A stretch of DNA of 64,000 nucleotides from Fischerella sp. PCC 9431. Lineage in GTDB: Bacteria; Cyanobacteriota; Cyanobacteriia; Cyanobacteriales; Nostocaceae. A program made the translations under genes and the position numbers. Positions 17,928-26,930 of this stretch are shown here, one piece after another. Every line of letters starts with the position of its first letter. Positions within the stretch are counted from its first letter, which is position 1. The stretch spans positions 2,436,469 through 2,500,468 of the forward strand of contig NZ_KE650771.1 of assembly GCF_000447295.1 (NCBI RefSeq). Reading direction: 5' to 3'. The notes beneath the pieces were generated by a model that worked only from the letters and a program-made list of their open reading frames with translations, searched no databases and had not been told where the DNA came from.

Positions 17928-17984
17928 GTCTGCCTGTTTTGGGTGAAAATGTTAAGTAACCGCGATAGAAATCGCAGCCTATAG

Positions 17985-19031
17985 TTACAAACTTAAGTCT
18001 AACAATGCCCGTATACTCTCATCAGATAAATCATAGAGATATCGCATCTCTTTGAAATTACTAAAATTTCGTTGAATTGATTTGCGATAGGTTGGATCGT
18101 AGTGATGAGATAGTATATCTTTGATCAATAATTCCCATTTTTCAGAATCAATTAATTGATACCATTGATTTAATTTTTCCCAGCCATAGCGGTCTTTGAG
18201 TTTTTCCAATTTTGCTTTTAAAATCTCAGGATATTCTACAAAATGGGAATACTTGTGTAACAGAAACTTGACTCTTGCTGTCAGTGGTAGTTGCAGATCT
18301 ACACAACAGGCATTTTTCATTTTATCCCACAAAGATTTCGGTAAATAGACTTTACCTATTTTTCTACTTTCTGACTCTATCCAAACTGGCTGGCTAGGAT
18401 GAAAACTTTGCAATTGTTGTAATAATAATGATTCAAAATACTTTTGCGTCGGCTGGGATGCAAGTTTATCTTGCCATTCTTCACCAAAAACAGAACCACG
18501 ATGTTGAGCCAAATTTTCTAAATCTAATACTTGAGTGCCACGCTCACGCATTTGCCTTAAAATGTAGGTCTTACCACTACCAGTTAAACCACACAGTATT
18601 TTGTAAGTAAATTTTTTGGGTAATTCTTCTATTTGTTGACGCACATAAGCACGATAAGTTTTGTAACCACCTTCAAGTAAGGTTACGCGCCAACCAATTT
18701 GACCAAGTACTAAAGCCATACTTAAAGAAGGCTGTCCACCCCGCCAGCAATATACTAGAGGATGATAGTTCTTTTCTTTTTTGGCAAAGTGTTGAGTGAT
18801 ATGATCAGAGATATTCTTTGTTACTAACGCCGCACCAACTTTCCTGGCTTGAAAGGTGTTTATTTGCTTATATATAGTTCCTACTTCTGTGCGTTCGGAA
18901 TTATTAAGTACAGGTAAATTGATTGCACCAGGAATATGATCTTCGCTAAATTCTTTGGGAGAGCGAACATCTATAATTTCAGTGTAGTTTTCTGTTTGAG
19001 GTTGTTGAGTGTATGTAGGTAAAGGTGGCAT
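17985..19031 (-). CDS. mnmH: tRNA 2-selenouridine synthase (rhodanese + P-loop)
   Basis: MnmH (SelU) replaces sulphur by selenium, through a geranylated intermediate, at the wobble 2-thiouridine of some tRNAs. A rhodanese domain (about 15-130) carries the active Cys95 in YCWRGGQPS. A P-loop domain follows with GLTGSGKT (148-155). Length (348 residues) is typical. No selD is present in the window, so the selenium donor must be encoded elsewhere, or the protein may act only in the geranyl step. It is convergent with the NYN gene. Confidence 0.93.
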   Translation of the reverse strand: MPPLPTYTQQPQTENYTEIIDVRSPKEFSEDHIPGAINLPVLNNSERTEVGTIYKQINTFQARKVGAALVTKNISDHITQHFAKKEKNYHPLVYCWRGGQPSLSMALVLGQIGWRVTLLEGGYKTYRAYVRQQIEELPKKFTYKILCGLTGSGKTYILRQMRERGTQVLDLENLAQHRGSVFGEEWQDKLASQPTQKYFESLLLQQLQSFHPSQPVWIESESRKIGKVYLPKSLWDKMKNACCVDLQLPLTARVKFLLHKYSHFVEYPEILKAKLEKLKDRYGWEKLNQWYQLIDSEKWELLIKDILSHHYDPTYRKSIQRNFSNFKEMRYLYDLSDESIRALLDLSL

Positions 19032-19203
19032 AAGATTAAGATATTATAAATAATTGCTTGAAAATAAGGTTTATTCTCCTGATTGTAATAAATAGCGTCA
19101 TATCTCATAAACACCTTAGCGTAGCTATTGAGTTAATAAATTCATTACCCAAATCACAAACACCTAACAACTAGCACTAGCCTCCATCGAATGGCATAGT
19201 AAT

Positions 19204-19224
19204 AGGGTGGGTAGTACCCACCCT
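19204..19224. repeat. Short palindromic repeat upstream of the four-helix-bundle gene
   Basis: AGGGTGGGTAGTACCCACCCT is a near-perfect hairpin followed by TACTATTTTTT. It resembles dispersed cyanobacterial hairpin repeats and could also stop transcription entering from upstream. Confidence 0.6.
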
Positions 19225-19251
19225 ACTATTTTTTAGGGGTATACAATCAAA

Positions 19252-19608
19252 ATGACAGACTTCAGAGAACTCAAAGAATGGGAAAAAGCCCATGAGTTAA
19301 CAGTTGCGGTCTATGAAACCACCCAATCTTTCCCCGAAGAGGAATTACTGGGGTTAACGCAACAAATACGTTTAGCCTGTTCTGCAATCCCCGTTAAAAT
19401 AGCCCAGGGATGCAATCGCGAAGATAGAGAAGATCAAGTTAATTTTTTAGAAACGGCAAAGGATGCAGCGATTGAGGTAGAGTATTATCTGCTGCTGTGT
19501 TATGAGTTGGATATGCTCGATTCTTCTGATTACGATCGCCTAGTCAGCAAAACAGTGCAAGTCAAAGAACTCCTGGAATTGTTCATTGATAAACTAAGTC
19601 ATAGATAG
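19252..19608 (+). CDS. Four-helix-bundle protein (23S rRNA intervening-sequence protein family)
   Basis: A 118-residue, wholly helical protein. The motifs DFRELKEWEKAHELTVAVYE, FPEEELLGLTQQIRLACSAIPVKIAQGC and FLETAKDAAIEVEYYLLLCYEL are those of the family first found in rRNA intervening sequences and later as free-standing genes. It has no known enzymatic activity; it forms a pentameric bundle and has been linked to diversity-generating retroelements in other bacteria. No reverse transcriptase or variable repeat is visible here. The gene sits between two hairpin repeats. Confidence 0.88.
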   Translation: MTDFRELKEWEKAHELTVAVYETTQSFPEEELLGLTQQIRLACSAIPVKIAQGCNREDREDQVNFLETAKDAAIEVEYYLLLCYELDMLDSSDYDRLVSKTVQVKELLELFIDKLSHR

Positions 19609-19642
19609 TTAGCAGGGGCGACGGCTGTTCGCCCCTGCTAAC
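19608..19642. repeat. Palindromic repeat after the four-helix-bundle gene
   Basis: GTTAGCAGGGGCGA and TCGCCCCTGCTAAC (14-bp perfect arms, seven-base spacer) begin on the last base of the stop codon. This GGGGCG/CGCCCC hairpin is a common dispersed repeat in cyanobacteria and may serve as terminator. Confidence 0.75.
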
Positions 19643-19652
19643 AGGTTCTATT

Positions 19653-20111
19653 ATGATTAAACTTACTCCCGAAAATTTACAAAACATTTATAGTCACGCC
19701 GAAACTATTTACCCAGAGGAGTGCTGTGGGATTATTTTTGGTCATCGTGGCGATGATGGTAAAACTGTAGTAGAAATTATGCCTACAGAAAATGCTTGGA
19801 GTGCGGAAGCAGCGCTGGATTTTCCTGGTGATGAAATTACATTTGGCAAAAAGCGCAGGTATGCGATCGCACCTCAAATTATGTTACAAGCACAAAAATC
19901 AGCACGGACACGTTCTCTCGATATAATAGGTATTTATCACTCTCATCCCGACTATCCGGCAATTCCCTCAGAATTTGACCGACAATGTGCTTGGCAAGAA
20001 TACTCATACATTATTGTTTCTGTGCAGAATGGCAAAGCTGGTGAAATCAACAGCTGGTGTCTTGATGATCACCACCAGTTCCAATCAGAGACAATTGAAA
20101 AGTTACTTTAA
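19653..20111 (+). CDS. JAMM/MPN-domain metalloprotease (Mov34/PAD-1 type)
   Basis: Zinc isopeptidase of the type that trims ubiquitin-like sulphur carriers. The JAMM motif is complete: Glu in PEECCG (residues 22-23), then His96-x-His98-x7-Ser106-x2-Asp109 in HSHPDYPAIPSEFD. Length is 152 residues. The next gene in the same direction, 78 bp on, encodes an E1-like MoeB/rhodanese enzyme. Such a pair is the known arrangement for activating and processing sulphur-carrier proteins (ThiS/MoaD/CysO-like) in cysteine, thiamine or molybdopterin synthesis. A carrier gene is not adjacent. Confidence 0.92.
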   Translation: MIKLTPENLQNIYSHAETIYPEECCGIIFGHRGDDGKTVVEIMPTENAWSAEAALDFPGDEITFGKKRRYAIAPQIMLQAQKSARTRSLDIIGIYHSHPDYPAIPSEFDRQCAWQEYSYIIVSVQNGKAGEINSWCLDDHHQFQSETIEKLL

Positions 20112-20189
20112 AAACCACAAAGACACAAAGACACAAAGTGTATCGTTTTTGGGTAGGATAAAAAGTCCGCGCTTCCTCATCTAACTGCT

Positions 20190-21362
20190 ATGCTAAATCC
20201 GAATTTGGATGAAATCCAGCTGACGAAAGACGATTACGAACGCTACTCCCGACATTTAATTTTGCCGGAAGTAGGATTAGAAGGTCAAAAGCGTCTCAAA
20301 GCTGCTAGTGTACTGTGTATCGGTACGGGTGGACTAGGTTCACCATTACTTTTATATCTGGCGGCGGCGGGTATTGGACGCATCGGTATTGTTGATTTCG
20401 ATGTTGTTGATACTTCCAACCTCCAACGTCAGGTAATTCATGGTACTTCTTGGGTAGGTAAACCCAAGATTGCGTCAGCTAAGAATCGCATTCTTGAAAT
20501 TAACCCCTATTGTCAGGTTGATCTTTACGAAACTCGTCTGAGTTCCGAAAACGCCCTCGATATTGTTAAACCTTATGATGTTGTCGTTGATGGAACTGAT
20601 AATTTCCCGACGCGATATCTTGTCAACGATGCTTGTGTGTTGCTAGATAAACCCAACGTCTACGGTTCCATTTTCCGTTTTGAAGGTCAAGCAACGGTAT
20701 TTAACTACGAGGGTGGACCAAATTACCGTGATTTGTATCCAGAACCCCCACCACCAGGGATGGTTCCCTCTTGTGCAGAAGGCGGTGTTTTGGGAATTTT
20801 ACCAGGAATCATTGGTGTCATCCAGGCAACAGAAACCGTTAAAATTATTATCGGTCAGGGTAATACTTTAAGTGGACGCTTACTACTGTACAATGCCCTA
20901 GAAATGAAATTCCGCGAATTGAAATTGCGTCCTAACCCGATACGTCCAGTAATTGAAAAGTTGATAGATTACGAACAATTCTGCGGGATTCCACAAGCGC
21001 AAGCAGAGGAGGCGAAACAGCAAATGGAACTTTCCGAAATGACTGTCCAGGAATTGAAGCAGTTATTGGATAGCGGTAGTGACAATTTTGTCCTGCTGGA
21101 TGTCCGCAACCCTCATGAATATGAAATTGCTAAGATTCCTGGTTCTGTATTGGTACCTTTACCTGATATCGAAAATGGTAATGGTGTGAATAAAGTGCAG
21201 GAATTAGTCAATGGTCATCGCTTGATTGTTCATTGTAAATCGGGTATGCGTTCTGCAAAAGCTTTGGGAGTTCTCAAGCAAGCAGGTATTGATGGTACAA
21301 ATGTCAAGGGTGGGATTCTGGCTTGGAGTAAGGAAATTGACCCATCTGTACCGACATACTAA
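20190..21362 (+). CDS. moeB: Molybdopterin-synthase adenylyltransferase MoeB with C-terminal rhodanese domain
   Basis: E1-like enzyme that adenylates the C-terminus of a ubiquitin-like sulphur carrier and hands it sulphur. The ThiF domain covers about residues 10-260 (GTGGLG at 45-50, DFDVVDTSNLQRQVIH, VDGTDNFPTRYLVND). The rhodanese domain covers about 275-390 with active Cys in VHCKSGMRSAKA. The four zinc cysteines of E. coli MoeB are mostly missing (only SCAEGGVLG and EQFCG remain), as in other cyanobacterial homologues I recall. The upstream JAMM protease gene is its likely functional partner. Confidence 0.94.
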   Translation: MLNPNLDEIQLTKDDYERYSRHLILPEVGLEGQKRLKAASVLCIGTGGLGSPLLLYLAAAGIGRIGIVDFDVVDTSNLQRQVIHGTSWVGKPKIASAKNRILEINPYCQVDLYETRLSSENALDIVKPYDVVVDGTDNFPTRYLVNDACVLLDKPNVYGSIFRFEGQATVFNYEGGPNYRDLYPEPPPPGMVPSCAEGGVLGILPGIIGVIQATETVKIIIGQGNTLSGRLLLYNALEMKFRELKLRPNPIRPVIEKLIDYEQFCGIPQAQAEEAKQQMELSEMTVQELKQLLDSGSDNFVLLDVRNPHEYEIAKIPGSVLVPLPDIENGNGVNKVQELVNGHRLIVHCKSGMRSAKALGVLKQAGIDGTNVKGGILAWSKEIDPSVPTY

Positions 21363-21387
21363 ATATTAAGTTTTAATAGATGATTGA

Positions 21388-21417
21388 TGCACACAGGTAA
21401 TTTTTATCTGTGTGCAT
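21388..21417 (+). terminator. Terminator of moeB
   Basis: TGCACACAG and CTGTGTGCA arms enclose a loop with five T; TTTATTAG follows. It lies 25 bp after the moeB stop and between convergent genes. Confidence 0.7.
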
Positions 21418-21469
21418 TTATTAGGGTCTGGTAGATTTAGTTAACTTTTTTTGTGCTGACGTAGTTTAA

Positions 21470-21838
21470 TTAATTTTCCCAGTCGTTGTAGTGTGCGATC
21501 GCTTTTTTGACTTTACCGTGACTATCAAATAAAAACCACTCAACTGCACACAATCCCAAGACTGAATTGTAGTAAATGCAAAGACTATCGATACTATAAA
21601 GCACTTCGATTAACTCAAAATGTAAGTCTGGGATTTTTTCTAAGGCTTGTTGCCAATAGGCTTTTACTGCTTGTTTACCATACAATGTTCCCGACGGTTC
21701 ATTCATAATTTTGGCAATGAATGGTGTACTCATCTCAAAATCATCGGTGTAATGTTCCAGAATACGGTTGAGATCGTGAGAGTTCCACGCCGCAATCCAT
21801 TCATGGGCGAACTTATGAGCAGTTGCTTTAGTCAGCAT
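21470..21838 (-). CDS. SnoaL/NTF2-like domain protein
   Basis: A 122-residue single-domain protein of the NTF2-like cone fold: WIAAWNSHDLNRILEHYTDDFEMSTPFIAKIMNEPSGTLYGKQAVKAYWQQAL is a typical N-terminal half, followed by strands ending in FDSHGKVKKAIAHYNDW. Members act as isomerases, cyclases or ligand-binding proteins, and no substrate can be assigned. It is convergent with moeB. Confidence 0.85.
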   Translation of the reverse strand: MLTKATAHKFAHEWIAAWNSHDLNRILEHYTDDFEMSTPFIAKIMNEPSGTLYGKQAVKAYWQQALEKIPDLHFELIEVLYSIDSLCIYYNSVLGLCAVEWFLFDSHGKVKKAIAHYNDWEN

Positions 21839-21944
21839 AGATTTATCTACTATGGATTATTTGTTTTATAAATAACATTTTTGGGAAATATATATTATGT
21901 ACAAATAGGGTGCATTACCTAAATATATGGGAATTTCTTGAATT

Positions 21945-23180
21945 ATGAAACACCCAATTTCATATTTATACAATACAGTATTCATACCGAAAAAATCTCT
22001 TCAAATTTGCATTGTCGGTGGGGGATTTGGTGGTTTATTTACGGCTTTATATCTAAGTAACTATACTCGTTTAATTAAATCTTTACGTCTGCGGATTATT
22101 CTCATTGATCAAAAAGAATACTTTTTATTTACACCTTTACTATATGAATTGCTAACTCAAGAAGTAGAATCTTGCGAAATTACCCCGACTTTTGAAAATT
22201 TATTCGCAAATACAGCAGTCGAGTTTTGCCATGATACGGTGGAAGTTGTTGATTTAGATCAACGCCAAATCAAGCTGCGATCGCACAAACAAATTACATA
22301 CGATCATCTGGTTTTAGCAGTCGGTCAACAAACTCGATTAGATGCGATTTTTGGTGTTACCGATTATGCTTATGCTTTTCGGAGTTTAGCTGATGCGGAA
22401 CGCTTGATGCAAAAGCTGGAATCTCTGGAAACTGACTCCGAAAAATATATCCAAGTCGCAGTTGTCGGGGCTGGGGGTAATGGAGTAGAACTAGCTTGTA
22501 AACTAGCTAATCGTCTGCAAAACAGAGGACAAGTTTATTTAATAGATAGACGCCAAAAGATTTTACGAGATTTTTCTTTTGCTTGCCAAAAAGCAGCCCA
22601 TCGGGCGCTAATTGCTTGTGGAGTCAAACTGGATTTGGGTACACAAATCAAAAATATTACAGCCAATCAAATCACTTTGAGCAAAAACCAACAGACATAC
22701 ACGCTCGCTGTAGATCTGATAATCTGGACTATTGGTACACAAAATTGGGAATGGTTAGACAATCTCAACTGTCAACAAAATCCTCAAAAAAAACTTCTAG
22801 TACGCCCTACCCTACAGTTACTTGACTATCCCGAAGTTTTTGCTGTTGGAGACATTGCAGCAATTCTCCATCCTGACAAACAAAAAGTACCAGCAACAGC
22901 ACAAGCAGCTTTACAACAAGCAAGAACAGCAGCTAGTAACCTCCGGGCGTCTCTGACTGGAAAACCACTCAAAGTCTTTTGTTACCATCATCTCGGTGAG
23001 ATGATGACATTGGGGATCAACGCAGGCATAGTATTTTGCTGTGGTATTTGTCTCGAAGGTGCGATCGCTTATACTATCCGACGATGGGCTTGTGTTTTAC
23101 GCTTACCAACCTTTAGTCATCGTCTCCGAGTTTGCAGACATCTTTTCAATTCTGCTTTGCGGAAGTTATGGGTAATATAA
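21945..23180 (+). CDS. NDH-2-like FAD-dependent NAD(P)H oxidoreductase (NdbB-like)
   Basis: Flavoprotein of the type II NADH dehydrogenase family. An FAD-binding GGGFGG motif lies at residues 25-30, an NAD(P)-binding motif in VAVVGAGGNGVELACKLA, and a second FAD contact in VFAVGDIA. The C-terminal part (HHLGEMMTLGINAG...RRWACVLRLPTFSHRL) resembles cyanobacterial NdbB, which has been described as demethylphylloquinone reductase in phylloquinone synthesis. That assignment is by resemblance, and an ordinary respiratory NDH-2 remains possible. It likely acts on the cytoplasmic face of the membrane with a quinone as acceptor. Confidence 0.85.
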   Translation: MKHPISYLYNTVFIPKKSLQICIVGGGFGGLFTALYLSNYTRLIKSLRLRIILIDQKEYFLFTPLLYELLTQEVESCEITPTFENLFANTAVEFCHDTVEVVDLDQRQIKLRSHKQITYDHLVLAVGQQTRLDAIFGVTDYAYAFRSLADAERLMQKLESLETDSEKYIQVAVVGAGGNGVELACKLANRLQNRGQVYLIDRRQKILRDFSFACQKAAHRALIACGVKLDLGTQIKNITANQITLSKNQQTYTLAVDLIIWTIGTQNWEWLDNLNCQQNPQKKLLVRPTLQLLDYPEVFAVGDIAAILHPDKQKVPATAQAALQQARTAASNLRASLTGKPLKVFCYHHLGEMMTLGINAGIVFCCGICLEGAIAYTIRRWACVLRLPTFSHRLRVCRHLFNSALRKLWVI

Positions 23181-23271
23181 ATCAATTTCAAGAGCAACCA
23201 ATGTAGGATCATAAAAAGCAATCTCAGCAATGTAAATCTACCTGTGTAAAACAGCACAGAATATATGGAGT

Positions 23272-24471
23272 ATGGAAAAAGATACAGGAATCATTACTCA
23301 GCCAAAAATTTTGTGGTTGCAAGTTTGGAGTTTAGCAGGAGTACAGGCAGCAATTGTTATCTGCTGGCTGATTTATAATCTGTACTTACCTAAACTTTTG
23401 GTTGGGTTTGGCTTTCCTGAATCGTTAGCTGTGGGAGTGATAATTTTAGAAAATACCTTAGCGGTGTTGATGGAACCGCTTATGGGGGCGCTTTCTGATC
23501 AAGCAAAGTATCGGGTGGGAAGTCGCTTCCCTTTTATTACCTTGGGAGTGATTTTATCCTCAGCTTTGTTTATTGCTATTCCCTGCATTGTCACTTTTGT
23601 ACCACCTTCAGATCTGACAAGATGGTTATTACCTCTAATGCTGGTAGCCTGGGCCTTAGCAATGACGGTGTTTCGTAGCCCCATCTTTGCGCTATTGGTA
23701 TACTACGCACTTTCACCACAGTTACCTTCAGCACTCAGCGTCATAATTTTTGTCGGTGGAGTCGCTGGTGCATTTAGGGGAGTGGCTAGTAAATTTATTC
23801 TCGATTTAGGGCCAATTTTTACCTTTGCGATTGGTTCGGTTATTCTTCTAGGTGCAGCAGCGATACTGCGGTTGTTTCATCCTCCCAATCCACCTGTACA
23901 CAATGTACAAACATCAACAAACTCAGGACAATTTCTCCGTTCATTAGCTTTAATTTTGGGTACTGGTGTCGGTGTTGCTTTGGGTTCGCGGTTAATGATG
24001 GATGCTTTGAGCAAATTACTCAAGGTAAATTTAAATACTGATAATGTTGACGGCATGATGTTGATTATTAATCTCGTCATCGCAGTTGCATTTCTACCAG
24101 CAGGCGCATTGGCTGTCAAAATTGGTAATCGCCTTGCCATGCTGATTGGTGTTGGTGTGATTAGCCTGTATTTAATATTGAGTTTATATTTAGGCACATA
24201 CATACCTGTAATTTTACTAGGTGTATGTGGGTTTAGTTTAATAGTCAACGGTGGTATTCCCTTTTCCTTTTCCCTAGTAAACCCTCGTTGGGCTGGGCTA
24301 GCAGTAGGGATGTATTTTGCAGGTTTTGGGTTAGTGGGGGGTTTATTTCCGGTGGTATTTCCCCAACCGCAATTAATTACACCAGAGATTGGGGTTTGGG
24401 TAAGTGCGATCGCCTTTGTGTTTGCGGGTATATGTGTCGCCTCAAGTCGCACACCTAGCGAAGAATTATAA
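23272..24471 (+). CDS. Major facilitator superfamily transporter
   Basis: A 399-residue polytopic protein with about twelve hydrophobic segments. ILENTLAVLMEPLMGALSDQAKYRVGSRFPFITLG matches the conserved helix 2-3 loop of sugar/cation-symporter-like MFS members (SLC45/GPH side). No substrate can be deduced. It follows the NDH-2-like gene by 91 bp in the same direction, which allows but does not prove co-transcription. Confidence 0.8.
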   Translation: MEKDTGIITQPKILWLQVWSLAGVQAAIVICWLIYNLYLPKLLVGFGFPESLAVGVIILENTLAVLMEPLMGALSDQAKYRVGSRFPFITLGVILSSALFIAIPCIVTFVPPSDLTRWLLPLMLVAWALAMTVFRSPIFALLVYYALSPQLPSALSVIIFVGGVAGAFRGVASKFILDLGPIFTFAIGSVILLGAAAILRLFHPPNPPVHNVQTSTNSGQFLRSLALILGTGVGVALGSRLMMDALSKLLKVNLNTDNVDGMMLIINLVIAVAFLPAGALAVKIGNRLAMLIGVGVISLYLILSLYLGTYIPVILLGVCGFSLIVNGGIPFSFSLVNPRWAGLAVGMYFAGFGLVGGLFPVVFPQPQLITPEIGVWVSAIAFVFAGICVASSRTPSEEL

Positions 24472-24475
24472 ACTA

Positions 24476-24503
24476 CCCGGCCCTTAAGAGGGACGGGGTT
24501 TTG
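24476..24503 (+). terminator. Possible terminator of the MFS gene
   Basis: CCCGGCCCTT and GAGGGACGGGG can pair with mismatches and are followed by GTTTT, six bases after the MFS stop. It lies between convergent genes (MFS and ureA). Confidence 0.4.
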
Positions 24504-24569
24504 ACCCTAAAACAAACTGCGGGGTATTTTGAATTCCCCTATAGGAAGTTGACACAGCGATCGCTCAAG

Positions 24570-24872
24570 CTAACGAATTGGATTATGCACAGTCACCAGC
24601 TTTGTCCCATCAAGAAAAGTTGCTTCCACCTGCACTTCATGAATCATTTCAGCGACTCCTTCCATGACATCATCTCGCGTCAACAAGGTAGTACCATAAC
24701 TCATCAACTCTGCAACTGTCCTACCATCTCTCGCACCTTCCAAGATTGCAGCAGAAATATAAGCAATAGCTTCTGGATAATTTAACTTTAAACCCCTGTC
24801 TTTACGTCTCTCTGCGAGTAAAGCAGCAGTAAAAATGAGTAATTTGTCTTTTTCTTGCGGTGTCAGTTGCAT
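24570..24872 (-). CDS. ureA: Urease gamma subunit
   Basis: Structural subunit of the nickel enzyme that hydrolyses urea to ammonia and carbamate. The 100-residue sequence is a full family match ([63 protein letters not shown], ending VTVHNPIR). It follows ureD by 90 bp in the same direction. Unusually, ureB and ureC do not follow: the next downstream gene is a convergent transporter. An orphan ureB lies 27 kb away in this window. Confidence 0.96.
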   Translation of the reverse strand: MQLTPQEKDKLLIFTAALLAERRKDRGLKLNYPEAIAYISAAILEGARDGRTVAELMSYGTTLLTRDDVMEGVAEMIHEVQVEATFLDGTKLVTVHNPIR

Positions 24873-24962
24873 TTCCTCACTCTTCCTTTGTGTTCTACTG
24901 GTTTGTAGTAAGCACTTTAGTGCTTATGTACTCCCTCAGCGTGTCTAGTGTGTTTTTATGGC

Positions 24963-25826
24963 TCAAACTTGCCAAACTCTTGGCACACAGCTACCACGAC
25001 TCAAAAAAGACATGCGTAATAACTGCCAAACACCGATAAACCAGTTTCTCACCTCAGCAGTTGAAGATCCACGATATCTACACAAAAGTCCATGTTCTAA
25101 TCGAGTCACGCCAATTTGAGAATGGCTGAGGGTGGGTTTCCCAAGATTTCGTGCTTTATTGACTAATTCTGGTGATATTTCTTGGCCAATGTAAACTAGA
25201 CTACCTACAATTGGTTGCCCTGCCAAACCGTGGGGACTGTGAAAAACTTCTTCGCTAGCTGGTAACCATTGTCTATCTATCCATAAAGGTTTGTTTTGCT
25301 GCCAAATTTCGGTGTGCGATCGCCACTCTCCTTGCAAAAATTTCTCTCCTCTGGCGCTGCGACCAAATCTAGTAATTTCCCAGCCTATATAATTAGCTTT
25401 TGTTGCTAAATTTACACGTAAATCCTGCTGATATAATGCACCATCAAACACAATTGTTTCTTGCGGCAGCCACTCTAAACAAGCACCATCGTCAACTTTG
25501 ATCTCAATTACTTGTTTAGCGATCATGCCATTACTACGGTAAATTTTACCAGCAGTTGCGGTAGTAATTAATGCTTGAGCATCAGATTGGAGGTGGAAGT
25601 CATAGGAGAGGCGATCGCCTCCGACAACACCCCCGCCTGTATGTAAAATCACACTATGACAAACTTCTTGTCCTTCTGGATAAAAAGGACGTTGCACTTT
25701 TAGCGGTGCTTGATTTTGATTAAATATCAATTGGGTTTGGTTTTGGTGATAAGCGTAAACTAGATCTAGATTTCCATACCAAAAATCTTTGCTTGGTGTT
25801 GTGGTTTGATCAAGTTTTTCATTCAT
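24963..25826 (-). CDS. ureD: Urease accessory protein UreD
   Basis: UreD (UreH) is the scaffold that, with UreF and UreG, delivers nickel to apo-urease. The family pattern is clear: GNLDLVYAYHQNQTQL, HSVILHTGGGVVGGDRL, ATAGKIYRSNG, ETIVFDGALYQQDLRV and the terminal LRMSFLSRGSCVPRVWQV. I chose the ATG at 25826, giving 287 residues; a GTG four codons upstream is possible. It is the first gene of a two-gene ureD-ureA unit. Its upstream region of about 100 bp is shared with a divergent unknown gene. Confidence 0.93.
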   Translation of the reverse strand: MNEKLDQTTTPSKDFWYGNLDLVYAYHQNQTQLIFNQNQAPLKVQRPFYPEGQEVCHSVILHTGGGVVGGDRLSYDFHLQSDAQALITTATAGKIYRSNGMIAKQVIEIKVDDGACLEWLPQETIVFDGALYQQDLRVNLATKANYIGWEITRFGRSARGEKFLQGEWRSHTEIWQQNKPLWIDRQWLPASEEVFHSPHGLAGQPIVGSLVYIGQEISPELVNKARNLGKPTLSHSQIGVTRLEHGLLCRYRGSSTAEVRNWFIGVWQLLRMSFLSRGSCVPRVWQV

Positions 25827-25935
25827 TTTGGTGTACACAGTTGATGATGGCTACTTCATTTGTACGGAAATTAGTAATGAAACTAGGTAGATTATTGTGT
25901 AAAAGCACACTGTATCTCCTCTAATTTCTCAATCT

Positions 25936-26826
25936 ATGTCTAAATTACAAGAAGTATTAAATTTCATTGAAAAAATTGAAAGTGAAAACTTTGGTAAATC
26001 CAGTTATGAAATAGCCAATCACTTGCGTGGGTACACTAAACCAGAATACACAACGAGGTTGTGGAGTTTAGCAACAGGATACAATCAAAAATATATTGAG
26101 GGAGAATTAAAGGGAAAGCTAAATCAAGAATTAGTGTTGAGCGGTGTAAATCTTGATTTTGCTCATTTTATTGCCTCACTTTCAGACCAAATTAATTCTT
26201 TAGGAATCAGTAAATCCGATTTAACTAGTTGGACTGGCGATCACACTTCCTGGGCTGGAGACATCGGCTCGGCTATTATTTTTTATAGATCTAAATCTGA
26301 TCAAAATTCAATCATCAGTCTTAACACAGTACTAAAAGCTTTGGCTAGCGACTCGGATTATACTGCCAATATTACTGCTTATTTAGTTGGATTAATGCTG
26401 AACTCTGACCCTCAAGCTAAGATTTCCAACGCGATTTATCAGTATGACACTATTGAATATTCAGAACATATAAAAACATTTATCAAAAAACGCTTTGGCG
26501 GAATTATTGAAGGTAATAAAATTAAGAATCCTGCCACAATGGAAGCTGAAATACGTCGGTCTCTATCGACTTTTATCAGATTATATACTCCGGCAAATAA
26601 TCTATTTAAATCTGTGAAAAACTTAGTCAGATTGCAGCCAAAATTAGAGTGGGAAAACACCACAAAACCAAATGGTAGCGATTTGCTTGCAGGTTCTCTA
26701 CATTTCTTGACTCACATAGTTAAATATGGAGGTTTAGAGAGTCTATATTTTCAACCATACCAGATGCCGGGATTGCCTTGGCTAGGAACTGTGGATTATT
26801 TTGTGACTGTACCTATCGGTGTTTGA
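25936..26826 (+). CDS. Uncharacterised protein with a WTGDHTSWAGDIGSAI motif
   Basis: I cannot assign a family with confidence. The 296-residue product is soluble, has no signal peptide or membrane segment, and has an alpha-rich N-terminal half. The most striking element is a Trp/Gly/Asp motif near residue 100 (SWTGDHTSWAGDIGSAIIFY) that looks like a functional site. A GLPWLGTVDYFVTV stretch ends the protein. It is divergent from ureD and convergent with psbA, from which it is separated by a shared terminator. Codon use looks like that of its neighbours. Confidence 0.75.
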   Translation: MSKLQEVLNFIEKIESENFGKSSYEIANHLRGYTKPEYTTRLWSLATGYNQKYIEGELKGKLNQELVLSGVNLDFAHFIASLSDQINSLGISKSDLTSWTGDHTSWAGDIGSAIIFYRSKSDQNSIISLNTVLKALASDSDYTANITAYLVGLMLNSDPQAKISNAIYQYDTIEYSEHIKTFIKKRFGGIIEGNKIKNPATMEAEIRRSLSTFIRLYTPANNLFKSVKNLVRLQPKLEWENTTKPNGSDLLAGSLHFLTHIVKYGGLESLYFQPYQMPGLPWLGTVDYFVTVPIGV

Positions 26827-26882
26827 TCAAAACTACACCTCAATGATAAGATTAAAAATTGATAACTGAAATAACTGTTAAA

Positions 26883-26909
26883 AAGCGCCCTCATTTAGAG
26901 AGCGCTTTA
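26883..26909. terminator. Bidirectional terminator between the unknown gene and psbA
   Basis: AAAGCGCCCTC and GAGAGCGCTTT pair over 11 bases with one mismatch around ATTTA, flanked by A runs on the left and TTTATTATT on the right. It can stop both the plus-strand gene and psbA. Confidence 0.8.
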
Positions 26910-26930
26910 TTATTATTCACCAAAAGCTAA

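Noticed and set aside
19252-19608. Accessory protein (Avd) of a diversity-generating retroelement
   Set aside because: The four-helix bundle fits, but no reverse transcriptase, template repeat or variable repeat is present in the neighbourhood.
23877-24452. Minus-strand 191-codon frame within the MFS gene
   Set aside because: Antisense to a well-formed transporter; composition typical of shadow frames (Pro/Thr/Asn-rich).
24501-24785. Plus-strand frame over ureA
   Set aside because: Antisense shadow of a clear ureA gene.
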